From: CAYSLU01 sp964431965
Lineage (GTDB): Bacteria; Verrucomicrobiota; Kiritimatiellia; CAIKKV01; CAYSLU01
Assembly: GCA_964431965.1 (NCBI GenBank)
Contig: CAYSLU010000029.1
Span: forward strand, 1-52,465
Reading direction: 5' to 3'
Length of the DNA: 52,465 nt
Position 1 is the stretch's first letter, and every line of letters starts with the position of its first letter. The position numbers and the translations under genes are program-made. Below the pieces are notes generated by a model. That model had not been told where the DNA came from, did no database searches, and worked only from the letters and a program-made list of their open reading frames with translations. Shown piece by piece: positions 33,227 to 42,214 of this stretch.

Positions 33227-36200
33227 GTGCCTGAGATTCTTCTGAAACAACTCGACTACGTGCTCTTCGTGAAGGGGCTCGCCGTCTCGGTGTCCGGGGT
33301 CGTGTGTTTTGTCCTCGGACGGTCCCTCGGCGCGTACTGGCGACGCCTGGGGTGGTCCCTCGTGCTTCTGGGCCTTCACGGGTGTATCGAGCTGCTGGCG
33401 GTCGGCGTCGGCAACTGGCTGCCGTTGACGGCCCTTCGGATGGTCGTGGGCAGCGTCGCCTATCTCATGCTGATCGAGTTTGCGCGGCTCACCACGTACG
33501 AATATTTCGGGGTGAAGGCGGGCCCGCGGGTGGTGGTTCCGCTGCTGGCCCTGACGGGCCTGTGCGCCGCGGCGGGATGGCGCTGGGTCGGACTGGATGC
33601 GGCGGCGCTGTTCGGAATGGGCCTGACAACCGGGCTATGGGCTGCCGTTGCGCTGTGGCTCGTTTCGAAGCGGTTGTCGTCACCCGTCGCGAGCCGGCTC
33701 ATGCGCCGGGCCGGCATGGCCCTGGGGCTGTTCGCCGCGGTCGGCGGCACGACGATGCACGCGCTTCCTTTCTCGCCGGCGTGCTGGATCAACAGCGACA
33801 GCGTCATGCCGCTGCTCGGGCTGCCGTATCAGTTGTTCCGCGCTGTTCCGGCGGTGTGTTTTCTTCTGTATCTGACGTTTGCGCTTCAGGTGGAGCACAG
33901 CCGGGAGCCGCGGCGTCCCAGCCGCAGCGGCCCGCGGTGGATGGTTCAGGCGCTGGTTCCGCTGCTGCTGGTGGTCTCCACCGGATGGGTGGCGACGAAC
34001 TGGGTTGGCCATCAGGGGGAGCGTACCATGAGGCGGAACCTCATTGCGCGCGCTCTGACAGCCGCATCGGCGCTCGACCCGGCAACCGTGGGTGCGCTGA
34101 AAGGCTCCGCCGCCGACCTGGGGGCGGACGCCTATGCGCAGGTTCGCAGTCAGCTGGTGCGCAGCCGGAAGGCCAACTCGGACTGCCGGTTTGTCTACCT
34201 GATGGGGATGCGCCGGGGCGACGTGATCTTCCTGGTCGATTCCGAGCCTACCCAGAGCGCGGACTACTCGCCGCCCGGCGAGCCGTACGAGGAGGCCAGC
34301 CCCCTCCTGGTCGGCATGTTCGCCTCGGGGCGGCCGCAGGTGGAGGGGCCGTTCACGGACGCGTGGGGGACGTGGGTGTCGGGCCTGGCGCCCGTGCGGA
34401 GCCCGGACGGCATGGCGGTCAGCGCGGTGCTCGGGATCGACGTGGCGGCCGACCGGTGGCAGTCGACTCTGGCGCTGTTCCGCCTGGGCGCCATCGCGGT
34501 GACCGCCGTCCTGTGTCTGCTGGTCGTGGTTCTGTACGTGGGGTTGCAGTTCAACCAGGATGCGGCCACGGCCATCCTGCGGTGGGAAGCCCGATTGACG
34601 AAGCTGAACGCCTGCCTGCTGAGCTTTGGCGCGGATCCGATACGGAACATCAACGAGCTGACGGCTGTGGGTGGAGAGTTGCTGAGCGCCGACTGCGCGC
34701 TCTACAGCCGCCTGCGGAACGGCATGCTCCGTTCCGTGGGCCAGTGGCAGACGCCCCCGGGGTTCCCGGCGGCGGACCGGCCGGACGGCCGCATCTGCCA
34801 CGACGTCATCATGCAGTCCGAAGCGAAGCCGGCCGTGATCCGCGACCTCCAGCACAGCGTGTTCGCCGAGACCGATGCCAGTGTCCGGCAGTACGGGCTG
34901 CAGACCTATGTCGGGTACCCGGTGCGGTTCGGCGGACAGAACATCGGGGCCGTCTGCGCCCTCTACGGCCGCCCGAGCGAGCCGACGGACGAGGACGTCA
35001 AGGTTCTGGGCCTGCTGGCCGCGGCGATCGGAGTCGAGGAGAGCCGGTTCCTCGCGCTCGAGGATTTGCACCAGAGCGAGGCGCGCCTGCAGCTGCTCCT
35101 GGACAGCATGCCCGTGGGCGTCCTGCTCGTTGACGCCGTAACCCACATCATCCAGGACGTGAATCCGACGGGCGCGCGGATCGCGGGCTCTTCCCGCGAG
35201 CAGATCATCGGCCGCGAGTGCCACCAGTTCGTCTGCCCGGCGGAGAAGGGGCGGTGCCCGATCTCCGACGAGAACGCGACGGTGGACAACGCCGAACGCG
35301 TGCTCATCCGCGCGGACGGAGCCCGGGTTCCGATCCTGAAGACCGTCGTTCCCCTGACGATCAAAGGGCGAGCGTATCTGCTGGAGACGTTCGTCGATGT
35401 TTCCGTCCAGAAGAAGACCGAAGAGCGCCTGCTGCAGGCGCATGACGACCTGCGGCGCCGGGCGGCCGAGCTCGAGGAGAATCGCCAGACCATCGTGGTC
35501 ATGATGCGCGACATCGAGCAGTCACACCGCCGCCTTGAGCAGGAGATGGAGCGGGCGAACGTCCTGGCCAAGGCGGCGGAAAAGGCCAACCAGGCCAAGA
35601 GCGAATTCCTGGCGAACATGAGCCACGAGATTCGCACGCCGATGAACGCGGTGATCGGCCTGACCGGCCTCCTGATGCGGACGCCCCTGAACACGGAGCA
35701 GCGCGATTACGTCGGAACCATCAGCGCCAGCGGCGAGGCGCTGCTGGCGCTGATCAACGGCATCCTGGGCTTCGCGGGGATCGAGGCCGGGAAGATGGCC
35801 GTCACTTCCGAAGTGTTCGACATCGTGAGCGTGATGGAGGGCTCCGTGGACATCCTGGCGGAGCGGGCGGCCGCGAAGGGCCTGGAGATCATGTCTACCA
35901 CGGCGGCGGACGTTCCGACCATGCTGGAGGGCGACGCGGGCCGCATCCGGCAAGTGCTGATCAACTTGCTCTCGAACGCCATCAAGTTCACGGAGAAGGG
36001 CGATGTTCTCGCGCGGGTGCGGTCCGATCCTCAGGCCGGGGAGGGGCTGTGGCTGCGGTTCGAGGTCCGGGACACGGGGATTGGCATCGCGCCGGAGGCG
36101 CACGGGCAGCTCTTTCAACCGTTTACCCAGCAGGACAGCTCGTTTGCCCGCCGGTACGGGGGGACCGGGCTGGGGCTCGCGATCTCGCGCCGGCTCGTGG

Positions 36201-37222
36201 AGCTCATGGGCGGCCGGATCGGGTGTGAGAGCGCGGCGGGGCGGGGCTCGACGTTCTGGTTCACGATCCCCCTGCGCGCGGCCGCGGAGCAGCGGCCGCA
36301 CGTCCCGCCGTTCCGGCAGCCGGCGCACGAGCTGCGCGTCGCCGTCGTGGACGACAATGAGACGAGCCTTCACATCCTGGACCGGCAGCTGCAGGCGTGG
36401 GGCATCCGGCCCGATGTGTTCGCCGGCGCCCCGTTCGCGCTTTCGGCGCTGTCCGAGAAGGCCCGCGCAGGATGTCCCTATCACCTCCTGATCAGCGACG
36501 TGCTCATGCCGGACATGGATGGGGCGCAGCTGGTTCGACGGATTGGCGCGGAGCCCGCCCTGTCGGGGCTTCGCGTGATCCTCATGACGTCCATCGGGCG
36601 GACGCCCGATCTCGAGGATGCGTGCCGGGTCGCCGATGCCCGGCTGCTGACCAAGCCGGTGAAGCAGTCCCAGCTGTGGGACACGATCGTGACCGTGATG
36701 GGAATCGACCACCCCGAGGATCCGGCGGAGCGGGTACCGCTTCGGCCCGATGGCCCATCGCCGGCTGAGCCCGGGGCCGCAGCCCCGGATTCTCCTGCGC
36801 ACATCCTCCTGGTCGAAGACAACCCCGTGAACCGCATGGTGGCTCTGCGGCAACTGGCGCAGCTGGGGTATCGCCATGCCGACGCTGTAAGCAACGGGGT
36901 CGAGGCTCTTGAGGCGCTGAAGCACCGGGCCTACGACCTGATCGTCATGGACTGCCAGATGCCCGAGCTGGACGGCTACGAAACCACCCGGCGCATCCGA
37001 GCCCTGGAGCGGCAGCGCATGCTGGCCCACTCCGCGGAGGCAGGAGGAAAGCAGTCGCGTCCCGTCCCGATCATTGCCATGACGGCGCACGCGCTGACCG
37101 AAGACCGGGCGGAGTGCCTGGCGGCGGGCATGGACGACTATCTGGCCAAGCCTGTCCGCCCCGAAGCGATGCGCGACATCCTGGCCCGATGGCTGCCGGA
37201 GCCGGGCGCGCCGGCTGTATGA
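33227..37222 (+). CDS. Hybrid sensor histidine kinase with two receiver domains
   Basis: The 1331-residue protein has an N-terminal block of about seven membrane segments (1-230). A periplasmic-type sensor region (about 260-415) and another membrane helix follow (about 415-440). Then come a GAF-like region (about 465-620), a PAS domain (about 625-735), a coiled region, HisKA with His800 in SHEIRTPMN, and a HATPase domain (GIGIAPE, GGTGLGLAIS). Two receiver domains have phospho-acceptors Asp1091 (SDVLMPDMDG) and Asp1242 (MDCQMPELDG). No Hpt domain or separate response regulator is seen. The GTG at 33227 is preceded by GGGGAG and has its own probable promoter. The stimulus is unknown. Confidence 0.88.
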   Translation: MPEILLKQLDYVLFVKGLAVSVSGVVCFVLGRSLGAYWRRLGWSLVLLGLHGCIELLAVGVGNWLPLTALRMVVGSVAYLMLIEFARLTTYEYFGVKAGPRVVVPLLALTGLCAAAGWRWVGLDAAALFGMGLTTGLWAAVALWLVSKRLSSPVASRLMRRAGMALGLFAAVGGTTMHALPFSPACWINSDSVMPLLGLPYQLFRAVPAVCFLLYLTFALQVEHSREPRRPSRSGPRWMVQALVPLLLVVSTGWVATNWVGHQGERTMRRNLIARALTAASALDPATVGALKGSAADLGADAYAQVRSQLVRSRKANSDCRFVYLMGMRRGDVIFLVDSEPTQSADYSPPGEPYEEASPLLVGMFASGRPQVEGPFTDAWGTWVSGLAPVRSPDGMAVSAVLGIDVAADRWQSTLALFRLGAIAVTAVLCLLVVVLYVGLQFNQDAATAILRWEARLTKLNACLLSFGADPIRNINELTAVGGELLSADCALYSRLRNGMLRSVGQWQTPPGFPAADRPDGRICHDVIMQSEAKPAVIRDLQHSVFAETDASVRQYGLQTYVGYPVRFGGQNIGAVCALYGRPSEPTDEDVKVLGLLAAAIGVEESRFLALEDLHQSEARLQLLLDSMPVGVLLVDAVTHIIQDVNPTGARIAGSSREQIIGRECHQFVCPAEKGRCPISDENATVDNAERVLIRADGARVPILKTVVPLTIKGRAYLLETFVDVSVQKKTEERLLQAHDDLRRRAAELEENRQTIVVMMRDIEQSHRRLEQEMERANVLAKAAEKANQAKSEFLANMSHEIRTPMNAVIGLTGLLMRTPLNTEQRDYVGTISASGEALLALINGILGFAGIEAGKMAVTSEVFDIVSVMEGSVDILAERAAAKGLEIMSTTAADVPTMLEGDAGRIRQVLINLLSNAIKFTEKGDVLARVRSDPQAGEGLWLRFEVRDTGIGIAPEAHGQLFQPFTQQDSSFARRYGGTGLGLAISRRLVELMGGRIGCESAAGRGSTFWFTIPLRAAAEQRPHVPPFRQPAHELRVAVVDDNETSLHILDRQLQAWGIRPDVFAGAPFALSALSEKARAGCPYHLLISDVLMPDMDGAQLVRRIGAEPALSGLRVILMTSIGRTPDLEDACRVADARLLTKPVKQSQLWDTIVTVMGIDHPEDPAERVPLRPDGPSPAEPGAAAPDSPAHILLVEDNPVNRMVALRQLAQLGYRHADAVSNGVEALEALKHRAYDLIVMDCQMPELDGYETTRRIRALERQRMLAHSAEAGGKQSRPVPIIAMTAHALTEDRAECLAAGMDDYLAKPVRPEAMRDILARWLPEPGAPAV

Positions 37223-37240
37223 GGCCCATGGTGACCGTGG

Positions 37241-37269
37241 TTGACGAAGGGGCGTGCGGGGCGTATGAA
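37241..37269 (+). promoter_or_regulatory. Promoter of the cysteine-rich gene
   Basis: TTGACG (37241-37246) is followed by a 17-base spacer and TATGAA (37264-37269). The spacing is ideal and the leader to the ATG at 37315 is about 40 bases with a GGAGG site. With the terminator at 37743 this makes the gene a single-gene transcript. Confidence 0.55.
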
Positions 37270-37314
37270 TGGATGCAAGGTCGCTTGAGCGATCACGCAA
37301 AGCGGAGGAAGTGA

Positions 37315-37722
37315 ATGATGAAGATGAGTTGGACGACGGTTGTCACGGTGTTGCTGGTGTCTGCGGTCTCGGCATTCGCGAACTGCGGGAAATGCGAAGG
37401 CGGCAAGGCGGCCGCCACTGCGGGAGGCTCGAATGCCTGCTGCAAGGCATCCGGGATCTATGCGTGCGGGCACTGCAAGACCGCATCGATGAAGGCTGAG
37501 AAGTGCAGCAAGTGCGCGGCCGAGATGGCCAAGATGAACGTCCTGGGTGTCAAGGACGGCGTTGCCACGCTGTGCCCCTGCGCCGGCGACTGCACGTGCA
37601 CGATCAAGGCCGATGACGCGACGAAGTGCAGCTGCGGAAAGGCCGTTCTGATCGTTGACGTCAAGGCCGCCTGCAAGAGCTGCCCGCTGCCGGCGGACAA
37701 GCAGCCGACCCCCGCGAAGTAA
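37315..37722 (+). CDS. Exported cysteine-rich (16 Cys) protein
   Basis: This 135-residue product has a signal peptide (about 1-22, ending SAFA). The mature part carries 16 cysteines in about 113 residues. Four are CxxC pairs (CGKC, CGHC, CSKC, CKSC), others are CPC, CTC and CSC. It also has Lys-rich stretches (CKTASMKAEKCSKC). The pattern suggests metal binding or thiol/disulfide chemistry in the periplasm, like small metal-storage or copper-binding proteins, but no family is recognised. GGAGG precedes the ATG, and it has its own promoter and terminator. Confidence 0.75.
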   Translation: MMKMSWTTVVTVLLVSAVSAFANCGKCEGGKAAATAGGSNACCKASGIYACGHCKTASMKAEKCSKCAAEMAKMNVLGVKDGVATLCPCAGDCTCTIKADDATKCSCGKAVLIVDVKAACKSCPLPADKQPTPAK

Positions 37723-37742
37723 TCGGTCGCCTGCTGGCTCCG

Positions 37743-37775
37743 GGGCCCCGTCAGCGGACGGGGCCCTTTTCTTTT
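37743..37775 (+). terminator. Rho-independent terminator of the cysteine-rich gene
   Basis: A perfect 10-bp stem, GGGCCCCGTC/GACGGGGCCC with loop AGCG, is followed by TTTTCTTTT. It ends transcription about 20 bases after the stop codon. Confidence 0.9.
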
Positions 37776-37805
37776 GGTCCGGGACCGGGGGGGAGCGGCG
37801 AGGGG

Positions 37806-38693
37806 TTACAGCCAGAGCGGGGCGGGGCCGGGAGCGCGTTCGTCGAGCGTGCCGGATGCCAGCAAGGCGTCGAGGGCGGCCAGAACGGATTCCCGGTCGC
37901 GCGGCAGGCGCGCTTCGACCGGGACGACGTTGGAAGCGTGGTTGGCGCGGAACACCGTGTTCTCCAGTTGCAGCCCGCCGATGATCCGGCGGAGCTCCCG
38001 GACCACGCCGGCCTCGGTCAGCTCCTTCACCCGTCCCGCCCGGACATCCTCGTGGAACTCGGTGCCCGGGACGGGGACCACCCGCAGGGCGGACAGGAGG
38101 CGCGGCTGCATGCGGCTGAGCGCGGCGGCGGTGGCGTCCGCATGCTCGGTCGTGCGCTCCGCTCCGCCGAGGCCGAGCAGGATCATCACGGAGACCCGCA
38201 TGCCGGCTTCCTGTGCGTGGCGCCCGGCGTCCACCATCGCTTCGGCGCTCTCCGCCTTGCGGACGCGCCGGAGCGTCTCGCCATCGCCGCTTTCGAGGCC
38301 CATATAGAGGGTGTGCAGGCGGAGCGCGCGCAACGCGCGCAACTCGTCGGCGGACTTGGAGGCGATCGCGCTTCCCGTCGCGTAGGTGTTGATCCGGGCC
38401 AGGCCGGGGAGGCACCGGCCGAGTTCGTCGAGGATCTCGCGGAGTTCATCGAATGGCCGGCGCATGACATCCCCGTCCGCCAGGAAGACGCGCCGGGCGT
38501 CGGGCGCGCGGCGGGTCTCAGAGCGGATCAGCGCGCGGGCGTCGTCGAGCGACAGCCGCTGGTAGCGCATGCCGCGGTACATGCCGCAGAAGGTGCAGCG
38601 GTTGTAGGGGCAGCCGCGGTCCACCTGCAGGATCAGGCTGCCCGCCTCGGCGGGCGGCCTGAACTGCGGCTGGTTCGATGGGCGCGGACACAT
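37806..38693 (-). CDS. Radical SAM protein with C-x4-C-x2-C motif
   Basis: This 295-residue enzyme has an iron-sulfur motif CPYNRCTFC (Cys28, 33, 36), one residue longer than the usual C-x3-C-x2-C but typical of a known subfamily. After it come a TIM-barrel pattern (RRVFLADGDV, LHTLYMGLESGDGETLRRV and VSVMILLGLGG) and a C-terminal part of unknown role. The product of the reaction cannot be inferred. It lies upstream of neither gene closely; it and the FGE-like gene have the same direction with 32 bases between them. Confidence 0.82.
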   Translation of the reverse strand: MCPRPSNQPQFRPPAEAGSLILQVDRGCPYNRCTFCGMYRGMRYQRLSLDDARALIRSETRRAPDARRVFLADGDVMRRPFDELREILDELGRCLPGLARINTYATGSAIASKSADELRALRALRLHTLYMGLESGDGETLRRVRKAESAEAMVDAGRHAQEAGMRVSVMILLGLGGAERTTEHADATAAALSRMQPRLLSALRVVPVPGTEFHEDVRAGRVKELTEAGVVRELRRIIGGLQLENTVFRANHASNVVPVEARLPRDRESVLAALDALLASGTLDERAPGPAPLWL

Positions 38694-38725
38694 GCGACTA
38701 TAGTAGCCGGCCGGGCGCCCGCCGG

Positions 38726-39895
38726 CTATGGATTGCGGACGCAGCGGAAGCCCACGTCGTTGTATCCGCTATCGACGCCGCGGTCGGTCCGGTACGCGCA
38801 GCGCGCGCTGAAGGCGTCGCCGACCCATGCGCCGCCGCGCACGACGCGGGAGCTCCCGGACGCGGGCCCCTTCGTATCGGTCTGGGTGGCGCCCGGGTCC
38901 TGATACCAGGTGTCGCCGTAGTAGTCCCAGCACCACTCCCATAGGTTGCCCGCCATGTCGCATAGGCCGAACCCGTTCTCCGGAAACTGCCCGACCGGGC
39001 TGGTGTAGGGCTCGTCGCCTCCCTGATAGGCCTGGTGATATCCGATGGTCTCCGTCGAGTTCACGTCGTACTCATACGTCGCACTTCCCCAGCTGTAGTA
39101 GTTCGCGTAGAGGTGCGTGATGGTTTCCGTGTCCGACCACGGGAACCGGTGCCCGGGCGTGCCGCCGCGCGCCGCGTACTCCCATTCCGCCTCGGTCGGC
39201 AGGCGGTAGCCGTTCGTGGTCCACCGGACCCAGTCGCCTTGAACGTCGACCTGTCCGCTGCGGTAGACGTTGGTCAGGTCGGCGTCGGTTGTGTAGACGG
39301 GGGTCAGCCCCTCCATCTCGCTCCGCGCGTTGCACCATTTCACGCAGTCGAACCAGTTGACGGTGTGCGTCGGATGGGTGGGGCCCTTCCCGTCCCCCGC
39401 GAACTGGAAATCGTACCCGGCGTTTGTAGCCCATTCGTACACCTCGAGCCACCGGGCACGGCTCACCTCGCAGTTGTCGATCATGAACGGACTGATCGAC
39501 AGCGAGTGGCGCGGCAGTTCATCGATCCAGCCCTCGTTCGGATCCTGGCTGTTGCCCATCTGAAACGTGCCGCCGGGAATGGACACAAGGCGCTCCGCCG
39601 TCGGTCGGTTCATGATCTGCGCGCGGCAGAGGATGTCCGTCACCGGAAGATCCATGAGGGTGTGCCACGTGGCGCCGGGGAGCGATTCGGACCACTCGAC
39701 GACGCAGGTGCTGCCGGCCGTCGCGTTCGACCACGTCATCCATCCCTCGTGGGTGATTTCCACGATGGCCGTGTCGGTAGTTGCGGCGATTCTGAAAAAG
39801 GCGAATCCCTTGGGTTGGTTGGCCGGCGCACGGGGCGCGATGAATAGGACGAGCAGGACGAGCAGGGCGAGCCAGACGAGGGGGCGCTTCTTCAT
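38726..39895 (-). CDS. Exported formylglycine-generating enzyme-like (SUMF1) protein
   Basis: The 389-residue product starts at 39895 (MKKRPLVW), giving a signal peptide to about residue 26. After a beta-rich N-terminal segment there is a SUMF1/FGE-type sulfatase-modifying fold: SIPGGTFQMGN, ISPFMIDNCEVSRARWLEVY, GYRLPTEAEWEYAARGGTPG, and GLCDMAGNLWEWCWDYYG, ending GFRCVRNP. Family members convert a sulfatase cysteine to formylglycine, or have lost this activity; the catalytic cysteine pair was not confirmed. Exported versions are common in Kiritimatiellota and relatives. A sulfatase remnant lies about 8 kb away. Confidence 0.85.
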   Translation of the reverse strand: MKKRPLVWLALLVLLVLFIAPRAPANQPKGFAFFRIAATTDTAIVEITHEGWMTWSNATAGSTCVVEWSESLPGATWHTLMDLPVTDILCRAQIMNRPTAERLVSIPGGTFQMGNSQDPNEGWIDELPRHSLSISPFMIDNCEVSRARWLEVYEWATNAGYDFQFAGDGKGPTHPTHTVNWFDCVKWCNARSEMEGLTPVYTTDADLTNVYRSGQVDVQGDWVRWTTNGYRLPTEAEWEYAARGGTPGHRFPWSDTETITHLYANYYSWGSATYEYDVNSTETIGYHQAYQGGDEPYTSPVGQFPENGFGLCDMAGNLWEWCWDYYGDTWYQDPGATQTDTKGPASGSSRVVRGGAWVGDAFSARCAYRTDRGVDSGYNDVGFRCVRNP

Positions 39896-40047
39896 GAATG
39901 GATCTTTCGATTGTGGATGTAAGGCTTCCGCTGACACGATGCCGTGGCCTGTCTTCAGAACGCCGCGGACTCAGGAGTAATGAGCAGCTGCCGTGCCGGA
40001 TGGGGCATTCGCGCGGCCGGTGGTTTCCGATGTCAAACGTCCGGCTG

Positions 40048-40076
40048 TTGAAAAGGGGGCGACGGCTGGGTACCGT
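40048..40076 (+). promoter_or_regulatory. Possible promoter of the ECF sigma gene
   Basis: TTGAAA (40048-40053) is followed by 17 bases and TACCGT (40071-40076), about 37 bases before the ATG at 40113. The -35 is good, the -10 weak. Confidence 0.3.
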
Positions 40077-40112
40077 ATGGTCCTGCACGCGATGTGCAAG
40101 CAGGGAGCGGGA

Positions 40113-40691
40113 ATGACTGGATCGGAGAGCAGCGCGCACGCGGCCGGGATGTCCGACATCGATCTGATGCTTCGGGCCCGCGAAGGCGACGATACGGCAT
40201 TCGGAGTTCTCATCCGCCGCCATCAGGACGCTCTGTTCCGGTTCTTCCGCTCCATGGGCCTGGGCGACGACTCGGAGGACGCGGTGCAGGAGACCTTCCT
40301 GCGTCTGCACCGATACCGCGGGCGGTATGAACCCCGCGCCGCCTTTCGCACGTTTATGTATCTGTTGGCGCGGCAGGTCTGCTGCGATGCGTTCCGGAAG
40401 CGTCTGCGGCGGCGGGAAATGATGGAGTCCGTACAGCGGGAGGCCGAGGCGGCGGACGCCGGCAGCGGGGCGGACATCGGTCGGAGTGATCGTCTCGCCC
40501 TTGCTGAGGCGGTCCTGAACGAGCTGCCGGAGGCGATGCGGATGGTCGTGGTGATGAGCCTGTATCAGGGGCTGCGGTACGAGGAGATCGCCGGTGCTCT
40601 GGACGTGCCGGTGGGGACGGTGAAATCCCGCATGTTCCACGCGATGCTCAAGCTCAAGGAGGCGCTCCATGCCCGAACACGCAGAGCGTGA
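40113..40691 (+). CDS. ECF-type RNA polymerase sigma factor
   Basis: This 192-residue protein has sigma region 2 (FGVLIRRHQDALFRFFRSMG, then DAVQETFLRLHRYRGRYEP) and region 4 with a helix-turn-helix near the C-terminus (YEEIAGALDVPVGTVKSRMF). The ATG at 40113 has GGGAG upstream; earlier in-frame starts are less likely. It overlaps the anti-sigma gene by 23 bases, the classic arrangement of a sigma factor with its inhibitor. Confidence 0.87.
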   Translation: MTGSESSAHAAGMSDIDLMLRAREGDDTAFGVLIRRHQDALFRFFRSMGLGDDSEDAVQETFLRLHRYRGRYEPRAAFRTFMYLLARQVCCDAFRKRLRRREMMESVQREAEAADAGSGADIGRSDRLALAEAVLNELPEAMRMVVVMSLYQGLRYEEIAGALDVPVGTVKSRMFHAMLKLKEALHARTRRA

Positions 40692-42051
40692 GGTGAGGCC
40701 GGGGCTTCCGCTGTGTCCGCGGATGCCCGAGGCGCCGGCTTTCCTGCTCGAAGAGCTGTCGTCTGCGGACCGGAAGTCTTTTGAGACCCACTGCAGCGAC
40801 TGCCCGGCGTGTCGGGCGGCGCTGGCCGATTTTCGGCGGGTGATGGATGTCATGGTCGAGTCCCAGCCGTCGGGCACGCTGGCGCGCGATCTTTCCGGGC
40901 GCGTGCTGGCAGAGGTTCGCCGCGGGGAAGGGCGGGGCGATCGCTCCGCTTCGGCGGCGCGTCTGCAGTTCCTCCGGCGTCCGCTCGTGCGGTTGGCCGC
41001 CGGGCTGGCGCTTGCGGCCGGCGTGGCGGCCGTTCTCCGGAGCGTATGGCCGGAGGCGCCCGGCCGCCGGGCGTCGCCCGCCGCGGCTGTGGCGGCTTCG
41101 GCCAGCGGGCAGGCGATCGATCAGGCGCTGGCCTGGATGGCCCGGGCGCAGGAGACGTCAGGCGCGTGGGACTGCGCCAAGTGGCAGGGTCGGCCCGAGT
41201 ATGAGGTCGGCCTGACCGGGCTGGCGCTGCTGACGTTTCTGCGGGGGGGCGGCGTGCCGGATGGGGGCGGGCATTCGGAGGTGGTGCAGCGCGGCTTGGA
41301 GTACCTGGTCCGTCAGCAGGACGCGGCCGGAGCATTCGGCCCGGCCGGATCGGGACGCATGTACAATCACGGCATTGCGACGGTGGTCCTTCTGGAGGCG
41401 TATCGCCAGGGCGAGGATGCGCGCCTGCTGCCGCCGATCGCCCGGGCGATCGATTTCATCCGGGCCGAGCAGCTGGATTCGGGCGGCTGGGGATACGCCA
41501 AGCGCGAAGGCGAGCAGGCCAACACGTCGGTGTCCGTCTGGCAGCTGCACGCGCTGCAGCTGGCTCGTGCCGAGGGGATCGCCGACACGACGCCCGCCTA
41601 TCGACGCGGCCTTCGGTGGATCGGCGGCGTGGTCGATGGCGAGGGGTGTTTCGGGTACGAGCGGCGGGGCGACTTTCCGAGCGGCAGCGACACGCTGACG
41701 GCGATGGGCGCGTTCTGCCTGCTGTCGGCCATGCCGGCTTCCGAAGCGTCTGCCCCTGAGGTGCAGCGCATGGCGCGAGCGCTTCATGCGGTGGTGGCCA
41801 AGGGGGGGCAGGGAACGGATTTCTATCGCTGGTTCTTCCTGGCCCATGCGCTCAAGGCCGCCGGCGACCCCACCTTCCAGGAGCCGCTCGACCGGCTGCG
41901 TCGATCGCTCGTCGCCATGCGCCAAACCGATGGCGCTCACGCGGGCAGCTGGGAGCCGGCGGGGATGTGGAGCGCGGTCGGCGGCCGCATTTTCACGACC
42001 GCCATGGCCACGCTTGCCCTGCAGGCTGACCGCGCGATCCCTCGCGCGTGA
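40669..42051 (+). CDS. Anti-sigma zinc-finger protein fused to an alpha/alpha-toroid domain
   Basis: This 460-residue protein starts with a zinc-binding anti-sigma segment, H-x3-C-x2-C at His41, Cys45, Cys48 (FETHCSDCPACRAAL). It has one membrane segment at about 103-126, then a large extracytoplasmic domain (about 145-460) built from repeated helical pairs with QxxxGxW-like turns (TSGAWDCAKW, SGGWGYAK, GCFGYERRG, AGSWEPAG). This is the alpha/alpha-toroid pattern of terpene cyclases and prenyltransferase beta subunits. The toroid probably senses a ligand or protein at the envelope and controls sigma release. It overlaps the sigma gene's end. Confidence 0.82.
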   Translation: MPEHAEREVRPGLPLCPRMPEAPAFLLEELSSADRKSFETHCSDCPACRAALADFRRVMDVMVESQPSGTLARDLSGRVLAEVRRGEGRGDRSASAARLQFLRRPLVRLAAGLALAAGVAAVLRSVWPEAPGRRASPAAAVAASASGQAIDQALAWMARAQETSGAWDCAKWQGRPEYEVGLTGLALLTFLRGGGVPDGGGHSEVVQRGLEYLVRQQDAAGAFGPAGSGRMYNHGIATVVLLEAYRQGEDARLLPPIARAIDFIRAEQLDSGGWGYAKREGEQANTSVSVWQLHALQLARAEGIADTTPAYRRGLRWIGGVVDGEGCFGYERRGDFPSGSDTLTAMGAFCLLSAMPASEASAPEVQRMARALHAVVAKGGQGTDFYRWFFLAHALKAAGDPTFQEPLDRLRRSLVAMRQTDGAHAGSWEPAGMWSAVGGRIFTTAMATLALQADRAIPRA

Positions 42052-42067
42052 CCTCTCGCGGCCCCAA

Positions 42068-42093
42068 CCCCTTCGCCCGCCGGGCCGAAGGGG
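42068..42093. terminator. Hairpin after the anti-sigma gene
   Basis: A stem CCCCTTCG/CGAAGGGG with partial inner pairing lies 17 bases after the stop at 42051. No T-run follows, so it may be a weak or factor-assisted terminator. Confidence 0.35.
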
Positions 42094-42135
42094 TATCGGG
42101 CCGGCTCCTGTAAGATCAGGGGAGGCGCAGCGGCG

Positions 42136-42164
42136 TGGCGGCTGGCCGGCGGGTGTGGTATACA
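42136..42164 (+). promoter_or_regulatory. Weak promoter candidate before the ferredoxin-nitroreductase gene
   Basis: The -10-like TATACA at 42159-42164 is preceded after 17 bases by TGGCGG, a poor -35. It is the best candidate in this 160-base spacer. Confidence 0.25.
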
Positions 42165-42214
42165 CTGCGTCCCAACAGGCGGCCTGAATCGGCCGTTCAT
42201 CCCCGGAGGTTTGC

